Part shown: positions 37,401 to 47,494 of the stretch, piece by piece
Layout: every line of letters starts with the position of its first letter
Numbering within the stretch: the stretch's first letter is position 1
Position numbers and translations under genes: made by a program
The notes under the pieces: generated by a model
The model's database searches: none
What the model saw: the letters and a program-made list of their open reading frames with translations, nothing else
What the model was told of the DNA's origin: nothing
NCBI RefSeq assembly: GCF_022458985.1
Contig: NC_061790.1
Coordinates: 1,289,001-1,353,000, forward strand
DNA: 64,000 nt
From: Mugil cephalus
Taxonomy: Eukaryota > Chordata > Actinopteri > Mugiliformes > Mugilidae
Reading direction: 5' to 3'

Positions 37401-38239
37401 ATTCATTCATCATCATCATTCATTCACTCATTCATTCATTCATTCATTCACTCATTCATTCACTCATTCATTCATTCATTCATTCACTCATTCATTCACT
37501 CATTCATTCATTCACTCATTCATTCATTCACTCATTCACTCATTCATTCATTCATGTTGTCGTTCTGTCCTCAGATGACCTACGTCCTGCTGGACATCGC
37601 CGTCCTCGAGTTGTTTCCTGAACTGGGCAAGGTGAACATGAATTTACATACTTCAGCCTCTGGGTTCAATGTGTGAGGGAAAGACAAGGAAGGAAGGAAG
37701 GAAGAATGAAGGGAGGGAGGGAGGGAGGGAGGAAGGAAGGAAGGAAGGAAGGAAGGAAGGAAGGAAGGAAGGAAGGAAGGAGGGAAGGGAGGGAGGGAGG
37801 GAGGGAGGGGTCTGATCCACATTTATGAACCAGCTGTAAAGCCTCAGAGGTGGTTCCAGGTGGGTCCAGGTGGTTCCAGGGTTTGGTTGCGTTTATCTGG
37901 ACCAGTGGTTCTCAGCCTTTTTGGGCTCCTGCATATTTTGGACCATATGATAATAATTAGTTTGTAATAATTATCTTCTTGCTCCTGGTTTAACGTCCTG
38001 AGGTTCAGACACGTTTTCTACCAGTGAATTAACTGAACTGAGCCGAGGAAACATGAGATAAAGTCTCAGTCACATTTAAATAGTAAATAATAATAATTTA
38101 AAGGACTTGTTATTTTCCCGGTCTAGAGGATGTTGTGACTGGTTTCATGTTTTCATGTCCTCATGTCCTCATGTCCTGTGGTTCTGTGGTTCTGTCCTCC
38201 TGTCCTCAGCCCGGACCCAGGGACCTGGTCGTGGTCTGA
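24814..38239 (+). CDS. snx14: Sorting nexin-14 (PXA-RGS-PX-nexin C membrane protein)
   Basis: SNX14 is an ER-anchored sorting nexin at ER-lipid droplet contacts, also linked to lysosome function; loss causes cerebellar ataxia in humans. Exons: 24814-24950, 26087-26207, 26284-26357, 27082-27160, 27266-27309, 27382-27469, 27675-27759, 28604-28760, 28946-29021, 29113-29157, 29412-29492, 30043-30157, 30246-30401, 31368-31492, 31629-31687, 31820-31846, 33129-33264, 33367-33553, 34153-34239, 34407-34507, 34643-34754, 35234-35274, 35351-35470, 35991-36105, 36392-36556, 36923-37018, 37102-37193, 37575-37631, 38210-38239. Total 2808 nt, 935 aa (human 946), phase intact. Seen: N-terminal hydrophobic segments ([20 protein letters not shown]), Cys motif [15 protein letters not shown] from [11 protein letters not shown] from [18 protein letters not shown], linker [20 protein letters not shown] with [14 protein letters not shown], nexin C with [17 protein letters not shown]. 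The last ten residues differ from mammals. Confidence 0.96.
24951..26086. other. snx14 intron 1
   Basis: A 1.1-kb intron with two diverged internal copies of one block ('TTTATT.CTGTTTATTT' plus 'AAAGAGATAAA' at about 24960-25005 and 25290-25345) and an (AAT)n run at about 25417-25445. No coding signal. Confidence 0.6.
27770..28602. repeat. GTCTCAGTGGGCGT minisatellite filling snx14 intron 7
   Basis: About 830 bp. It starts as 20-bp units (GTGTCTGTGGACGTGTCTCA) and changes to mixed 14- and 20-bp units (GTCTCAGTGGGCGT, GTCTCTGTCTCAGTGGGCGT). It occupies nearly the whole intron between the exon ending at 27759 and the one starting at 28604. All three plus-strand frames stay open through it, giving spurious Cys/Ser/Val/Trp-rich ORFs of 296-399 codons. 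Confidence 0.95.
29170..29370. repeat. CTCCTCTAACTCCTCTTA minisatellite (snx14 intron 10)
   Basis: 9-bp units CTCCTCTAA and CTCCTCTTA alternate, filling most of the intron between the exons ending at 29157 and starting at 29412. Confidence 0.9.
29500..29612. repeat. GTTTCCTGTTCGTTA minisatellite (snx14 intron 11)
   Basis: About seven tandem 17-bp units of GTTTCCTGTTCGTTAGT type, starting just after a donor site. Confidence 0.85.
29640..30000 (-). repeat. Interspersed repeat in snx14 intron 11, inverted relative to 35729-35945
   Basis: The reverse complement of 29841-29869 matches 35729-35757 except for a small central change (GGAAGTATTTCTGT, then ATCAGAGTTTGA). Further [22 protein letters not shown] blocks are inverted versions of the CTCAAA/TTCAAC blocks in intron 23. 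Confidence 0.7.
30448..31325. repeat. GCTAATGGTGAN minisatellite, copy C (snx14 intron 13)
   Basis: About 880 bp of the degenerate 12-bp units seen in bub1 introns. It ends with AAACCAGGTAGATTTCCATG, then TTTAGCAGTGGTTAGCATCA and AGGTTGTTGGT, as in copies A and B. It fills the intron between the exons ending at 30401 and starting at 31368. Confidence 0.9.
32466..32960 (-). mobile_element. Degenerate Tc1/mariner-like transposon fossil, copy 1 (snx14 intron)
   Basis: On the minus strand a short ORF begins [16 protein letters not shown], which resembles the Tc1 catalytic-core block of type W-V-x-Q-x-D-N-D-P-K-H-T. The same peptide and flanking DNA recur at 55652-56290. The right part (about 32830-32925) is in opposite orientation relative to the other copies, so the element is rearranged. 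No intact transposase. Confidence 0.55.
35505..35728. repeat. GGTCTCTGAGGAACCG minisatellite (snx14 intron 23)
   Basis: About 14 tandem units of 15-17 bp starting right after the donor at 35471. Confidence 0.9.
35729..35945 (+). repeat. Interspersed repeat in snx14 intron 23, inverted partner of 29640-30000
   Basis: Begins GGAAGTATTTCTGTGCTATC, continues through AGAGTTTGAG and CTCAAA-type blocks, and ends near GTGAACTGAATTGTGCAGG. Homology to intron 11 is in opposite orientation. Confidence 0.7.
36580..36870. repeat. CCCAGCTAACAGTAGCTCTTCCTAGCCT minisatellite, copy 1 (snx14 intron 25)
   Basis: About ten units near 28 bp. The same unit recurs at 61600-61900 and 62905-63118. Confidence 0.9.
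37226..37556. repeat. (ATTC)n microsatellite (snx14 intron 27)
   Basis: About 330 bp of ATTC with ACTC variants. It reads as His-Ser-Phe-Ile ORFs, which are artefacts. Confidence 0.95.
37689..37808. repeat. (GGAA/GGGA)n microsatellite (snx14 last intron)
   Basis: Purine-only tetranucleotide tract of about 120 bp. Confidence 0.95.
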
Positions 38240-38288
38240 GGCGGCGCCGCGTTGATCCTCGTCTACATTCCATGTAAATTAAAGCTCC

Positions 38289-38294
38289 AATAAA
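38289..38294 (+). terminator. snx14 polyadenylation signal
   Basis: AATAAA 50 nt after the stop codon, implying a very short 3' UTR. Confidence 0.65.
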
Positions 38295-39387
38295 GACTTT
38301 ATTTATTATTTATTCACCTGTGTCCTCTGTAACTTCTCCTCAATCAGCTGAGTCACGTAAACAAATATCCAACCAATCAGAGACTCATCCGACACTAAGC
38401 CACGCCCACCAGCGACCTGATTGGCCCAGTAAAGAGACTTACTAACTACTGTTACTAACAAGAAGAAGATGGAGACAAAGAAAATGAAAAGGAGAAATCT
38501 TCCACTCACAAAGAAGATGATAGAGAAGAAGAACCTCCAGACTGTAAACAAAGAACAAGATGAAAAGGAGGAAGATGAAGGAGATAAAGAAGAAGAAGAA
38601 GAGATGAGGAGGATGAGTTAGAAGAGCTACTACTAACAATAATAACAGTAATGACAGAAGTCAAAGAAGTGAAAGATGAAATGTGATGAATCCGTCCGTT
38701 GTGAATTTATTAATATCTAATATAAGATAAATAGAGGAAGAGCAACACAACTAAACACTGATCAAAACCATAAGATATGACATGAAATAATAATAATCCG
38801 TTTTAATATTATTTTTATCTGCTTTCAGTCTGAAAATGTTAGAAACAGATAAAACTGCTGCAGTTTAAACGTAGTAATAGATTTAGTTTAAGTGCAGGTG
38901 CAGCTTCTCACCAGCAGGTGTCAGCGTCGCCACAAAGAGAAACTAACGTTGAACCGGATCCAGATGTTGAACCGCAGGTAAAAGTCTGATTATTGTGTTT
39001 AACTGCTTCTAGTTTTCTCTCTCTCTCTCTCTCTTTAATTTCATTTCTAACACATTCAATAATGTTACACTTCCTTTTAGCATCTTTGCTTAAAATTAAA
39101 AAAAAATCTACATCGAGTTTGATCATTATTGGTTTAATTAATTCCTCTTTTCTCTTTAAATTTGAGCAACAGATATTAGACAATAAGAAATAAGTCTCAT
39201 GTCTTTCAGACTGGACGGTGAAAGGAGGAAAAGTGACTAACATGTGTTTAACAGCCTTAAATTTAATTCAGTCATTAATAAATGTTCATGAATATCAGTA
39301 TTTGTTTAGAGCAGGTTCTGCTCTGTTTCACGTCCACAAACAAGAAATAAGAACTGTCACGTCTGCAGAAAACATGGTGGTCTCCAC

Positions 39388-39845
39388 CTCCTCCTCCTCC
39401 TCCTCCTCCTCCTCCTCCTCCTCCTCCTCCTCCTTCTCTTCCTTCTCCTCCTCCTCCTCCTCCTCCTTCTCTTCCTCCTCCTTCTCCTCCACCTCCTCCA
39501 CCTCCTCCTCCTCTACCTCCTCCTCCACCTCCTCCTCCTCTACCTCCTTCTCCTCCTCCTTCTCCTCCTCCTCATCCCCTCCTCCTCCTCCTCCTCCTCC
39601 TCCTCCTCCTCCTCTCCTCCTCCTCTCTCCTCCCCTCCTCCTCCTCTCCTCCTCCTCCTCCTCCTCCTCTCCTCTCCTCCTCCTCCTCCTCTTCCTCCTC
39701 CTTCTCCTCCTTCTCCTCCTCCTCCTTCTCCTTCTCCTCCTCCTCCTTCTCCTCCTTCTCCTCCTCCTTCTCGTCCTCCTCCTCCTCCTCCTCCTCCTCC
39801 TCCTTCTCCTCCTCCTCCTCCTCCTTCTTCTTCTTCTTCTCCTCC
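39388..39845. repeat. (TCC)n polypyrimidine tract
   Basis: About 460 bp of CTCCTC/CTTCTC. Poly-Ser, poly-Leu and poly-Glu ORFs come from it. Confidence 0.95.
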
Positions 39846-39949
39846 ACCTAAAACCTCACAGCTGAGGAGGAGGAGGATCCCAGAAACACAGGAGAAGAGT
39901 TTTCACAAAGGACAGAGGAACATTCTCATGTGGAGGAACACGGTGAAAT

Positions 39950-40150
39950 ATGAGATAATGAGTTAATAGACACATTAATAGATAATAGATTTATTAATAG
40001 ATATATGGTTAATAGACACATTAATAGACACATTAATAGATAATAGATTTATTAATAGATATATGGTTAATAGACACATTAATAGACACATTAACAGACA
40101 CATTAATAGATAATAGATTTATTAATAGATGGTTAATAGACACACTAATA
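39950..40150. repeat. TTAATAGACACATTAATAGA minisatellite
   Basis: Higher-order repeat combining TTAATAGACACA and TAATAGATTTATTAATAGAT blocks, about four copies. Confidence 0.85.
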
Positions 40151-41407
40151 AACAGTCAGACCTGAACTCATCCATCCTCGTCTTCTACTGACCAGACTTT
40201 CCTCTTATTCTCCTTTTATCTGCTTCTGATTCTTCTTATTCTCCTTCATGTCTCTGACACATTCACATGTTTCTCCTTCGTTCTCATCTCAGTCAATTCA
40301 AAGGAAAAAAAATAATTTAAATAAGTCTCATTAAGAAACTAGGAAGAAGGTCTACAGCCTTCAATTAAACGTAAAGAACATTTATTATCTTTATTTATAT
40401 TATCCTTTATTTATTATCTTTATTTATCATCCGTTATTTAAGCGCGTGGATACGTGAACTTCCAGGGAGTCAGTCACACAGCAGTTTATGAACAAACAGT
40501 AAAACACTGAATATAAAAACCACAGGACTGAGACAGAGTGAGATTCTGAAGCTGCTCTGAGTTAAACACATGCTTTTTATTCTTTAAGGATGTTTTATTA
40601 AATGTCAGCATTCACCTAAAACAAATAGAAGATTTAAAATCTCTAGTTTATTATTGTGTTTTCTTCCTGGTTTTTAGATTAAATCATGGCCCTGAACTAA
40701 AATGATTTAACCACCAGGACTGAGACGTTTTATATTTCATATATTTATAATATTTTCATTTTAGAACCATTTACCAACGAGCTCCATCTATAAACACGTC
40801 TGTTCTCAGATGCTTCAGGTCAAATAAAACAGCACATTAATCCATTAGTCAAACATTTTTACTCTTAAAATGATGAATTGATTTGAAATCTGTCAAATCT
40901 CAACATGAGTAAATGTTAGTTACGTCTGAGTGAATGAGATAAACTGAGCAAACGTCACTAAAATGAAACAGAATGAGGATGATTAGCAGATAAATGATGA
41001 TGACTTTAACCTGCTGCATTTTATTAAACCAAAATGAGCTCACAAAGCATGAAAGCTTCATTTTAACGTATTTTTATTTATTTATTTCACATTGAACCAT
41101 TTCTTTTCTTTAAAAGTCATATTTTTGCTCATTTGATCATTTTTACTTCTAATCATTTTTATTTACACATTAAATTTACCCTCCACCCTAAATAAGAACA
41201 TATTAAAATACAAAGAGCAGTGACGACAGTTCAATGGTTCCTCACAGGAAATAAATAAATAAATAAATAAGACAGTAAACAACATAAACAGCACCAGTTT
41301 ATTAACTCACCATCAACTTCCTGATCTCTTCTTCCTCTTCAAGCCAGAATCAACTTATTTCATATTTTTTGAGCTGTTTTTGTTGTTTATCATTATGAAT
41401 GAAACTG

Positions 41408-41635
41408 ACATAGTATATATGTATAATTCATATAATATATTTATACTATGCGTATAATACATATATACTATGTGTATAATTCATATAATACATATATACT
41501 ATGTGTATAATTCATATAATACATATATACTATGTGTATAATACATATATACTATGTGTATAATACATATATACTATGTGTATAATACATATAATACATA
41601 TATACTATGTGTATTACGTATAAACTGTATGAATT
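41408..41635. repeat. ATATATACTATGTGTATAAT array
   Basis: Tandem AT-rich units of about 25-37 bp (CATATATACTATGTGTATAA) with strong self-complementarity. Confidence 0.85.
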
Positions 41636-41939
41636 AAAGATATAATTTGGGGTGAAAACCTCACGGCAGCAACAACCACAGTAAAACACTATTTTATTAA
41701 TTCACCATCATCTTCCTCTGAGATTAGATTCAGCTCTTTCTTGTCTTTATTGTCTTTATTTTCATTATTTTCATTATTTTCATTCCACGGCAGGTTCTTT
41801 GCAGCTGAATCCAGTTTCGTGCATGAACCCGGAGAAATGACCATTATTTAATATGTAATTTTCTGGTTTTCCATCCTGAATGAAGCTGGTTTTCTGCTCG
41901 TGTCCCGGGGGCCCCAGGCTGGAGGCCCCAGGCTCGAGG

Positions 41940-42268
41940 CCCCGCTGCCGGTTAAACCCGCCCCTGTGAAGCTCGCCGCTGATTGGTCGGACGCTGCGTT
42001 AGTGCGCAGCGCCGGAGCCGCTCAGTGCGCAGTAACGGACCGTGTCCAGAGGCAGGTCCAGACCGCGCTCAGGAGTCAGTCCGTCCCGGTGGCTTGTTGT
42101 TGTTTGTTTTTTGTTTTTGTTTTTGTTTTTACCGGCTCCGGTACCGGGCTCCCAGCTTACAGGACCGGGGGGACCGGGGGGACCGGGAGGACCGGGGGGA
42201 CCGGGGAGACCGGGGTTTGGTTTGCAGCTGAGGCCGCGTGGATGCGTCTGAGTCCGGGGCCGTGAAGG
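41940..42268 (+). promoter_or_regulatory. GC-rich promoter and 5' UTR of the forkhead gene
   Basis: Holds a GC box (CCCGCCCC near 41958), an inverted CCAAT box (GATTGGTCGG near 41981), paired GTGCGCAG motifs near 42003-42030, and a G-rich block (42156-42216) just before the ATG. No TATA box was seen. Confidence 0.5.
42156..42216 (+). repeat. GACCGGGGG tandem repeat, G-quadruplex candidate in the forkhead 5' UTR
   Basis: About seven copies of a 9-bp GACCGGGGG unit lie about 50 nt before the ATG, with many G-runs of three or more. Confidence 0.8.
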
Positions 42269-44654
42269 ATGCTGAGCGCCGTGAAGATGGAGGGACACGA
42301 GCATCCGGACTGGAGCAGCGGCGGCTTCTACTACGGAGACACCGAGGTCCGTGATCCCGTTAGAGACCAGAGACAGAATAAATAAAATGAAATGAAATGA
42401 AATAAAATAAAATAAAATAAAATAAAATAATATAAAATAATATAAAATAAAATAAAATAATATAAAATAAAATAAAATAAAATAGAATAAAATAAAATAA
42501 TATAAAATAAAGTCCACAGTAAACTCTGAGGGACTTTATTAGTCCTTTAATAACCGCTCTTAGAAAAATAATTCGATGAAACATAAACTAATTATTACAA
42601 ATGTTCAAACCTCAAATATTGGTTTAATTTAGAGAAATAAACTTGATTCACTGGTTTTTATTTCACACAAACATTAACGTAGTTAAATCAAATCTTCCTC
42701 ATGTCTGAGCCTGAAACATCTGTTCTCATGTTAAACACGATGAATCATTTTAATAAAGAGAAAAAATGCGAAGAAAATATTAAAGTGAGACATTTAACAG
42801 AACTGAAATCTGAATGTGAAGCTTCAAATGTTGAGATTTATCGAGAAAATACAAAAAAAATATATAAGAAATGACAGAATGACAGAGAGAGAGAGAATCT
42901 GCTAAAACAAATCAGGTAAAAACAAATGTCTATGAAGTAGTTTAAATAAATGATAATAATAATACAAAGAACAAGATCTGGGTGTTTGTAATTAATGACG
43001 TCATGTGTGTTGTTGGTCATTATTTTTCTCTAAATCTATTTATAACACAACGTTTTAACTTCATGAAATAAGTCTGAATATAAACGAGTCCTCGGGTTCA
43101 TAAAAAGATTTTCTTTTGCACATTTAAACATCTTCCTGAGGATCAACTCAGCAGAAATAATAAATTACAAAAACTAAAGAAAATCCTGTTTGTCTTCGTG
43201 TGTTAACATTTAAATTCAGCTAAAATACTAAATAATAAATATATGAAAAGCAGCAGAGAATATAAATACACGTTGATTTCTCTTCAAATACAAGTAAATA
43301 TAGAATAAAAACCGGATGTTAATGAGGAACAGAACCAGATGAATGAAATGAATATTAATTTACTCGTGTTTGTTTATTTATCGCTTGTGACTAAAGAATA
43401 AAATTATAATAAAATAAAATATGTTTCTAACAGAAACATATGAGACGTGATGACCCGGTTTGTTTCTGATCACGTGTCCTCTGGTTCCAGTGTTTCTCTG
43501 CAGCGGGAAACTCCATCAGCGGCTACATGAACGCGCCCGGTATGACCGGCGCGGGCCACATGAGCGCGCATTACGGGGTCAGCGGCTCCTCGGGACCCGT
43601 CGGGATGGCGCAGGGCCCCGGGAGCGCGGCGCAGACCGGGGCCGGGGTTCCGGGTCTGGGCCCCATCAGCCCGCCTCCGTACGGGCCGGGCCCGGTGCTG
43701 AGCCCGGTGTACGGACCGGGACCGGGACCGGGGCCCGGGCCGGGGCCGGCGTGCGCCATCAGGGCCCGGGACGCCCGGCCGCCCCGGCGCAGCTACGCGC
43801 ACGCCAAGCCGCCGTACTCGTACATCTCCCTGATCACCATGGCCATCCAGCAGTCCGCCGGCAGCATGTTGACCCTCAACGAGATCTACCGCTGGATCAC
43901 GGACCTGTTCCCGTTCTACCGGCAGAACCAGCAGCGCTGGCAGAACTCCATCCGACACTCGCTCTCCTTCAACGACTGCTTCGTGAAGGTCCCGCGGCCC
44001 CCGGACAGACCGGGGAAGGGCTCCTTCTGGGCGCTGCACCCGGACTCCGGGAACATGTTCGAGAACGGCTGTTACCTCCGGAGGCAGAAGCGCTTCAAGT
44101 CCGGGACCAAGCGGCTCCGCTCCGGCTCCGGATCCGGCTCCGGCTCCGGGGACAAGGACGGGGACGCGGGGAAGCGGGAGCGCGGCTCGGACTCTCCTCA
44201 CTCCGCCTCCTCCTCCTCCTCCTCCCCGTCCCCCTCCTCCTCCACCCGCTCCTCCGAGGTGAAGGGGGTCGGGGGGGACAAACCGCAGCCCTCCAGCCCT
44301 TTGCGCGTTCCTTCCCCTCTTGCGCACACGCAGCACCTTCTCACGCACCAGCACCAGCACCAGCACCCGCTGCTGCTGCACGAGAGCGCGCACCTCAAGC
44401 CAGACCATCACCCCCACCCCCACCCCCACCCTCACCCCCACCACCTCCACCACTACTCCTTCAACCACCCCTTCTCCATCAACAACCTCATGTCTGAGCC
44501 GCAGCACCACAGGCTGGAGCCCGTGGTCCAGTACGGGGGCTACTACCCCCCGGGGGCCGGGGCCCTGGTGGCGGCCAAAGGCCTGGACCCCCCCGGACAC
44601 AGCGACACCAGCTACTACAGCATGTACAGCAGAGCCATCATCAACCCCTCCTGA
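42269..44654 (+). CDS. foxa2-like: FOXA2-type forkhead transcription factor (diverged)
   Basis: FOXA proteins are pioneer transcription factors of endoderm, liver and floor plate. Two coding exons, 42269-42346 and 43491-44654, give 413 aa. The start [17 protein letters not shown] matches the family N-terminus. The forkhead, about residues 131-228, carries [16 protein letters not shown], the recognition helix [13 protein letters not shown], and ends [12 protein letters not shown]. Conserved C-terminal motifs are [11 protein letters not shown] and the ending [38 protein letters not shown] and HLKPDHH resemble FOXA2 more than FOXA1 or FOXA3. Odd points: ITDLF where the family has IMDLF, LNEIYRW for LSEIYQW, GP dipeptide and His-Pro repeats, and very high GC. 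This suggests a fast-evolving FOXA2 ohnologue or the fish gene foxa; the exact paralogue is uncertain. Confidence 0.9.
42347..43490. other. Forkhead gene intron
   Basis: Single intron of 1.1 kb, GT donor at 42347 and TTCCAG acceptor. It contains an (AAAAT)n array at 42380-42515. Otherwise A+T-rich with nothing recognised. Confidence 0.8.
42380..42515. repeat. (AAAAT)n microsatellite
   Basis: Pentanucleotide AAAAT/AAATG array with TATAAAAT interruptions. Confidence 0.95.

Positions 44655-44655
<1 letters not shown>

Positions 44656-44707
<52 letters not shown>
44656..44707. repeat. (CA)n microsatellite in the forkhead 3' UTR
   Basis: Starts two bases after the stop codon; about 25 CA units. 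Confidence 0.95.
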
Positions 44708-44709
<2 letters not shown>

Positions 44710-44857
44710 CGGGGACCAGTGCCTCGTCCTGGGGGGGGCCGGGTGGGGGGGGCTGGTTTCATTTGTGTTGAAGCATCAGATAAAAAACATCCTTCATATA
44801 AAAGACTTGTTCTGTTGTTTTTACACTTTTAACTCGTTTGTTTTGTTGAAAATAAGA

Positions 44858-44863
44858 AATAAA
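44858..44863 (+). terminator. Candidate polyadenylation signal of the forkhead gene
   Basis: AATAAA about 200 nt after the stop codon. Other AATAAA matches lie further on, so the true end is uncertain. Confidence 0.45.
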
Positions 44864-45774
44864 TGGTTTAATTCTCACATTAACGTGACTCTACAGGAGC
44901 ATTTGAACACAACACTCCCCAAATGAGACATTCAGGGACTCACTCTGATGAACACATCTTTGGCCTAATGGCAAAACTGTTTGAGTCAGTTGTTGAGTAA
45001 CTGGTACAAATATTAATAGAAACATGAACGTGATGCTTAAAAAAAACACTTTTTTCTTTTTCTTTTTTTAAAAACATTCAGATGAGTCATGTGATCATGT
45101 TGTTAAAGTGATGATGTCTCTTAATACGACACATTAAAGTGGAGTTTCTGACTTTTATTTTATATCATTATCACTAAAAACTCATTGTTTTAATGACGTA
45201 AAGCAACAACTTATAAAACGAGAGCAGATTGAAACGTTTTCATTCATAAAACGTCAGCGTGTGATTTATCATCAGTGGTGAATGTTTTTATTTTACAGAT
45301 TGTTTCATTTCGTTTCATATTCATTTATCTCTTTGTTCTTTTACAGATTCATAGAAACTGAGTTCGTTTCTGCTCTGGAACCGAAACAGACGACGTTTAG
45401 TTTCTTGATTTATTTTATAAAATGTAAAAGTTCAGTTCCTGCAGAAACATTCAAGGTTCTTTATTTTATTTATATGTTGCACAAACAAACTAAATGTATT
45501 TCTCAGGGTCAGGAGCAAAGTACACAAAGAATATAAAATATATATAAAATATAAAATATAAAAACAGAGCTGAAGGCGAAAATAAAATAAAATAAAATTA
45601 AATTAAATTAAATATATATTTTTTTTTTAGAAACGTTCTGCTCTCAAGGAAAAATTAAGATTAAAGTCATTAATCATCGGATAATCTCCACTCGTTTTAA
45701 ATGATCTGAACATTAATGAGTTAAAGAGTCTGAAGCACGGAGGAGGCAGCAACAGGCTCTAAAAACCAGAGCAA

Positions 45775-45945
45775 GAAATGAAAAGAAATGAAATGAAATG
45801 AAATGAAATGAAAAGAAATTAAATGAAAAGAATGAAATGAAATGAAATGAATGAAATGAATGAAATGAATGAAATGAATGAAATGAAATGAATGAAATGA
45901 AATGAAATGAAATGAAATGAAAAGAATGAAATGAAATGAATGAAA
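45775..45945. repeat. (GAAAT)n microsatellite
   Basis: Pentanucleotide GAAAT/GAATGAAAT array. Confidence 0.95.
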
Positions 45946-46255
45946 GCAGTGAAGTGATGTGGAGGAAACAGAACTAGGACGTAGGAGAAGATTCATTTCT
46001 CCAGGAAGACGACGAGGAAACAAATCTGAGATTCAGGACGAGAATCAGACGGAGAAAAAGAGACTGAGAAACATTTAGATCCAGACTCAGAGAAACAGGC
46101 TCCTCCACCTGGACCAGCCTCCACCTGGACCGGCCTCCACCCTCCATCCATCCTCTAATCACTCTGAGGTGGAGGTAGAACATCCACCATCAGGTCCAGA
46201 CTCAAATAAATCAACAGCCTCTGAACCCACTGACCTGAAGTTTGGTTCAGACGGA

Positions 46256-46284
46256 TCCGAGGAGGAGGAGGAGGAGGTGGAGGA

Positions 46285-46315
<31 letters not shown>

Positions 46316-46526
46316 GAAGAGGTGGAGGAGGAGGAAGAGGAGGAGGAGGAGGAGCAGGAGGAGGAGGAGGAGGAGGATGAGGAGCAGGAGGAGGAGGTGG
46401 AGGAGGAAGAGGAGGAAGAGGAGGATGAGGAGGAGGAGGAAGAGGAGGAGGAGGAGGAGGAGGAGGAAGAGGAGGATGAGGAGGAGGAGGAGGAAGAGGA
46501 GGATGAGGAGCAGGAGGAGGAGGATT
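46256..46526. repeat. (GAGGAG)n polypurine tract
   Basis: About 270 bp of GAGGAG/GAAGAG. Poly-Glu and poly-Arg ORFs on plus and poly-Ser/poly-Pro ORFs on minus are artefacts. Confidence 0.95.
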
Positions 46527-46606
46527 TGCCTGTTTGTAGATATGAGACAAACATAGACTTTCGGTTCTAATAGAAACCTACAATCTGATCTCTATGGAGA
46601 CTGAGG

Positions 46607-46706
46607 CTTCCTTCCTTCCTTCCTTCCTTCCTTCCTTCCTTCCTATCCTTCCTTCCTTCCTTCCTTCCTTCCTTCCTTCCTATCCTCCCTCCCTTCCTTC
46701 CTTCCT
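46607..46706. repeat. (TTCC)n microsatellite
   Basis: Tetranucleotide TTCC run with two TATCC breaks. Confidence 0.95.
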
Positions 46707-46787
46707 GATCAGAGGATGGGTGGAGGCTGGTTTGGGTGGAGGAGTAACTGGAGCCTCTGTTTGTTTAAGAAAACCAATCGACCTGTT

Positions 46788-46841
46788 ATGAATAATAATG
46801 AATAATAATGAATAATAATGAATAATAATGAATAATAATGA
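46788..46841. repeat. AATAATGAAT tandem repeat
   Basis: Five 11-bp units of AATAATGAATA type. Confidence 0.9.
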
Positions 46842-46946
46842 GCTGTGTCTGATGAGATCGTCCAGGTCAGAGCTGAGACAGAGACGTCATGTTTGGACAG
46901 AGAGCGTTTACCACAGAGACGAGGACGTCCTCACACCCATCCTTAC

Positions 46947-47494
46947 ACCCCTGTCCTCCCCCGTCCTCCCCCGTCCTCCCCCGTCCTCCCCCGTCCTCCC
47001 CCCGTCCCCCCCCGTCCTCCCCCCCGTCCTCCTCCCCCCCCCGTCCTCCCCCGTCCTCCCCCCGTCCCTCCCCTGTCCTCCCCCGTCCTCCCCCCGTCCT
47101 CCCCCGTCCTCCCCCCCGTCCTCCCCCGTCCTCCCCCCGTCCTCCCCCGTCCTCCCCCCGTCCTCCCCCCGTCCTCCCCCGTCCCCCCCCGTCCTCCCCC
47201 GTCCTCCCCCCGTCCTCCCCGCCCCCGTCCCTCCCCCCCCGTCCCCCCCCGTCCTCCCCCGTCCTCCCCCGTCCTCCCCCCCTCCTCCCCGTCCTCCTCC
47301 CGTCCTCCCCCCTCCCCGCTCCCCCCTGTCCTCCCCCTGTCCTCCCCCCGTCCTCCCCCGTCCTCCCCCTGTCCTCCCCCTGTCCTCCCGTCCCCCCTGT
47401 CCTCCCCCGTCCTCCCCCGTCCTCCCCCCCGTCCTCCCCCGTCCTCCCCCCTGTCCTCCCCCCTGTCCTCCCCCCTGTCCTCCCCCCTGTCCTC
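46947..47494. repeat. CCGTCCTCCCC minisatellite
   Basis: About 550 bp of C-rich 10-12 bp units, so the minus strand has dozens of G-runs. All three plus frames read as proline/serine-rich ORFs, and the minus strand as Gly/Arg/Thr. Confidence 0.95.

Larger units (their letters stand above)
38240..42268. other. snx14-FOXA spacer
   Basis: No supported gene. It contains a (TCC)n tract, a 45-bp AT-rich minisatellite, and an A+T-rich ATATATACTATGTGTATAAT array. The last 300 bp is GC-rich promoter sequence for the forkhead gene. Confidence 0.65.

Noticed and set aside
39218..39865. 215-codon Ser/Leu ORF
   Set aside because: Translation of a (TCC)n tract.
43470..44762. 430-codon minus-strand ORF and other long ORFs over the forkhead exon
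   Set aside because: High GC removes stop codons. The forkhead frame alone matches a known family with intact N- and C-terminal motifs.
46159..46570. Glutamate-rich (plus) and serine/proline-rich (minus) ORFs
   Set aside because: The (GAGGAG)n tract explains all of them; no splice context or conserved ends.
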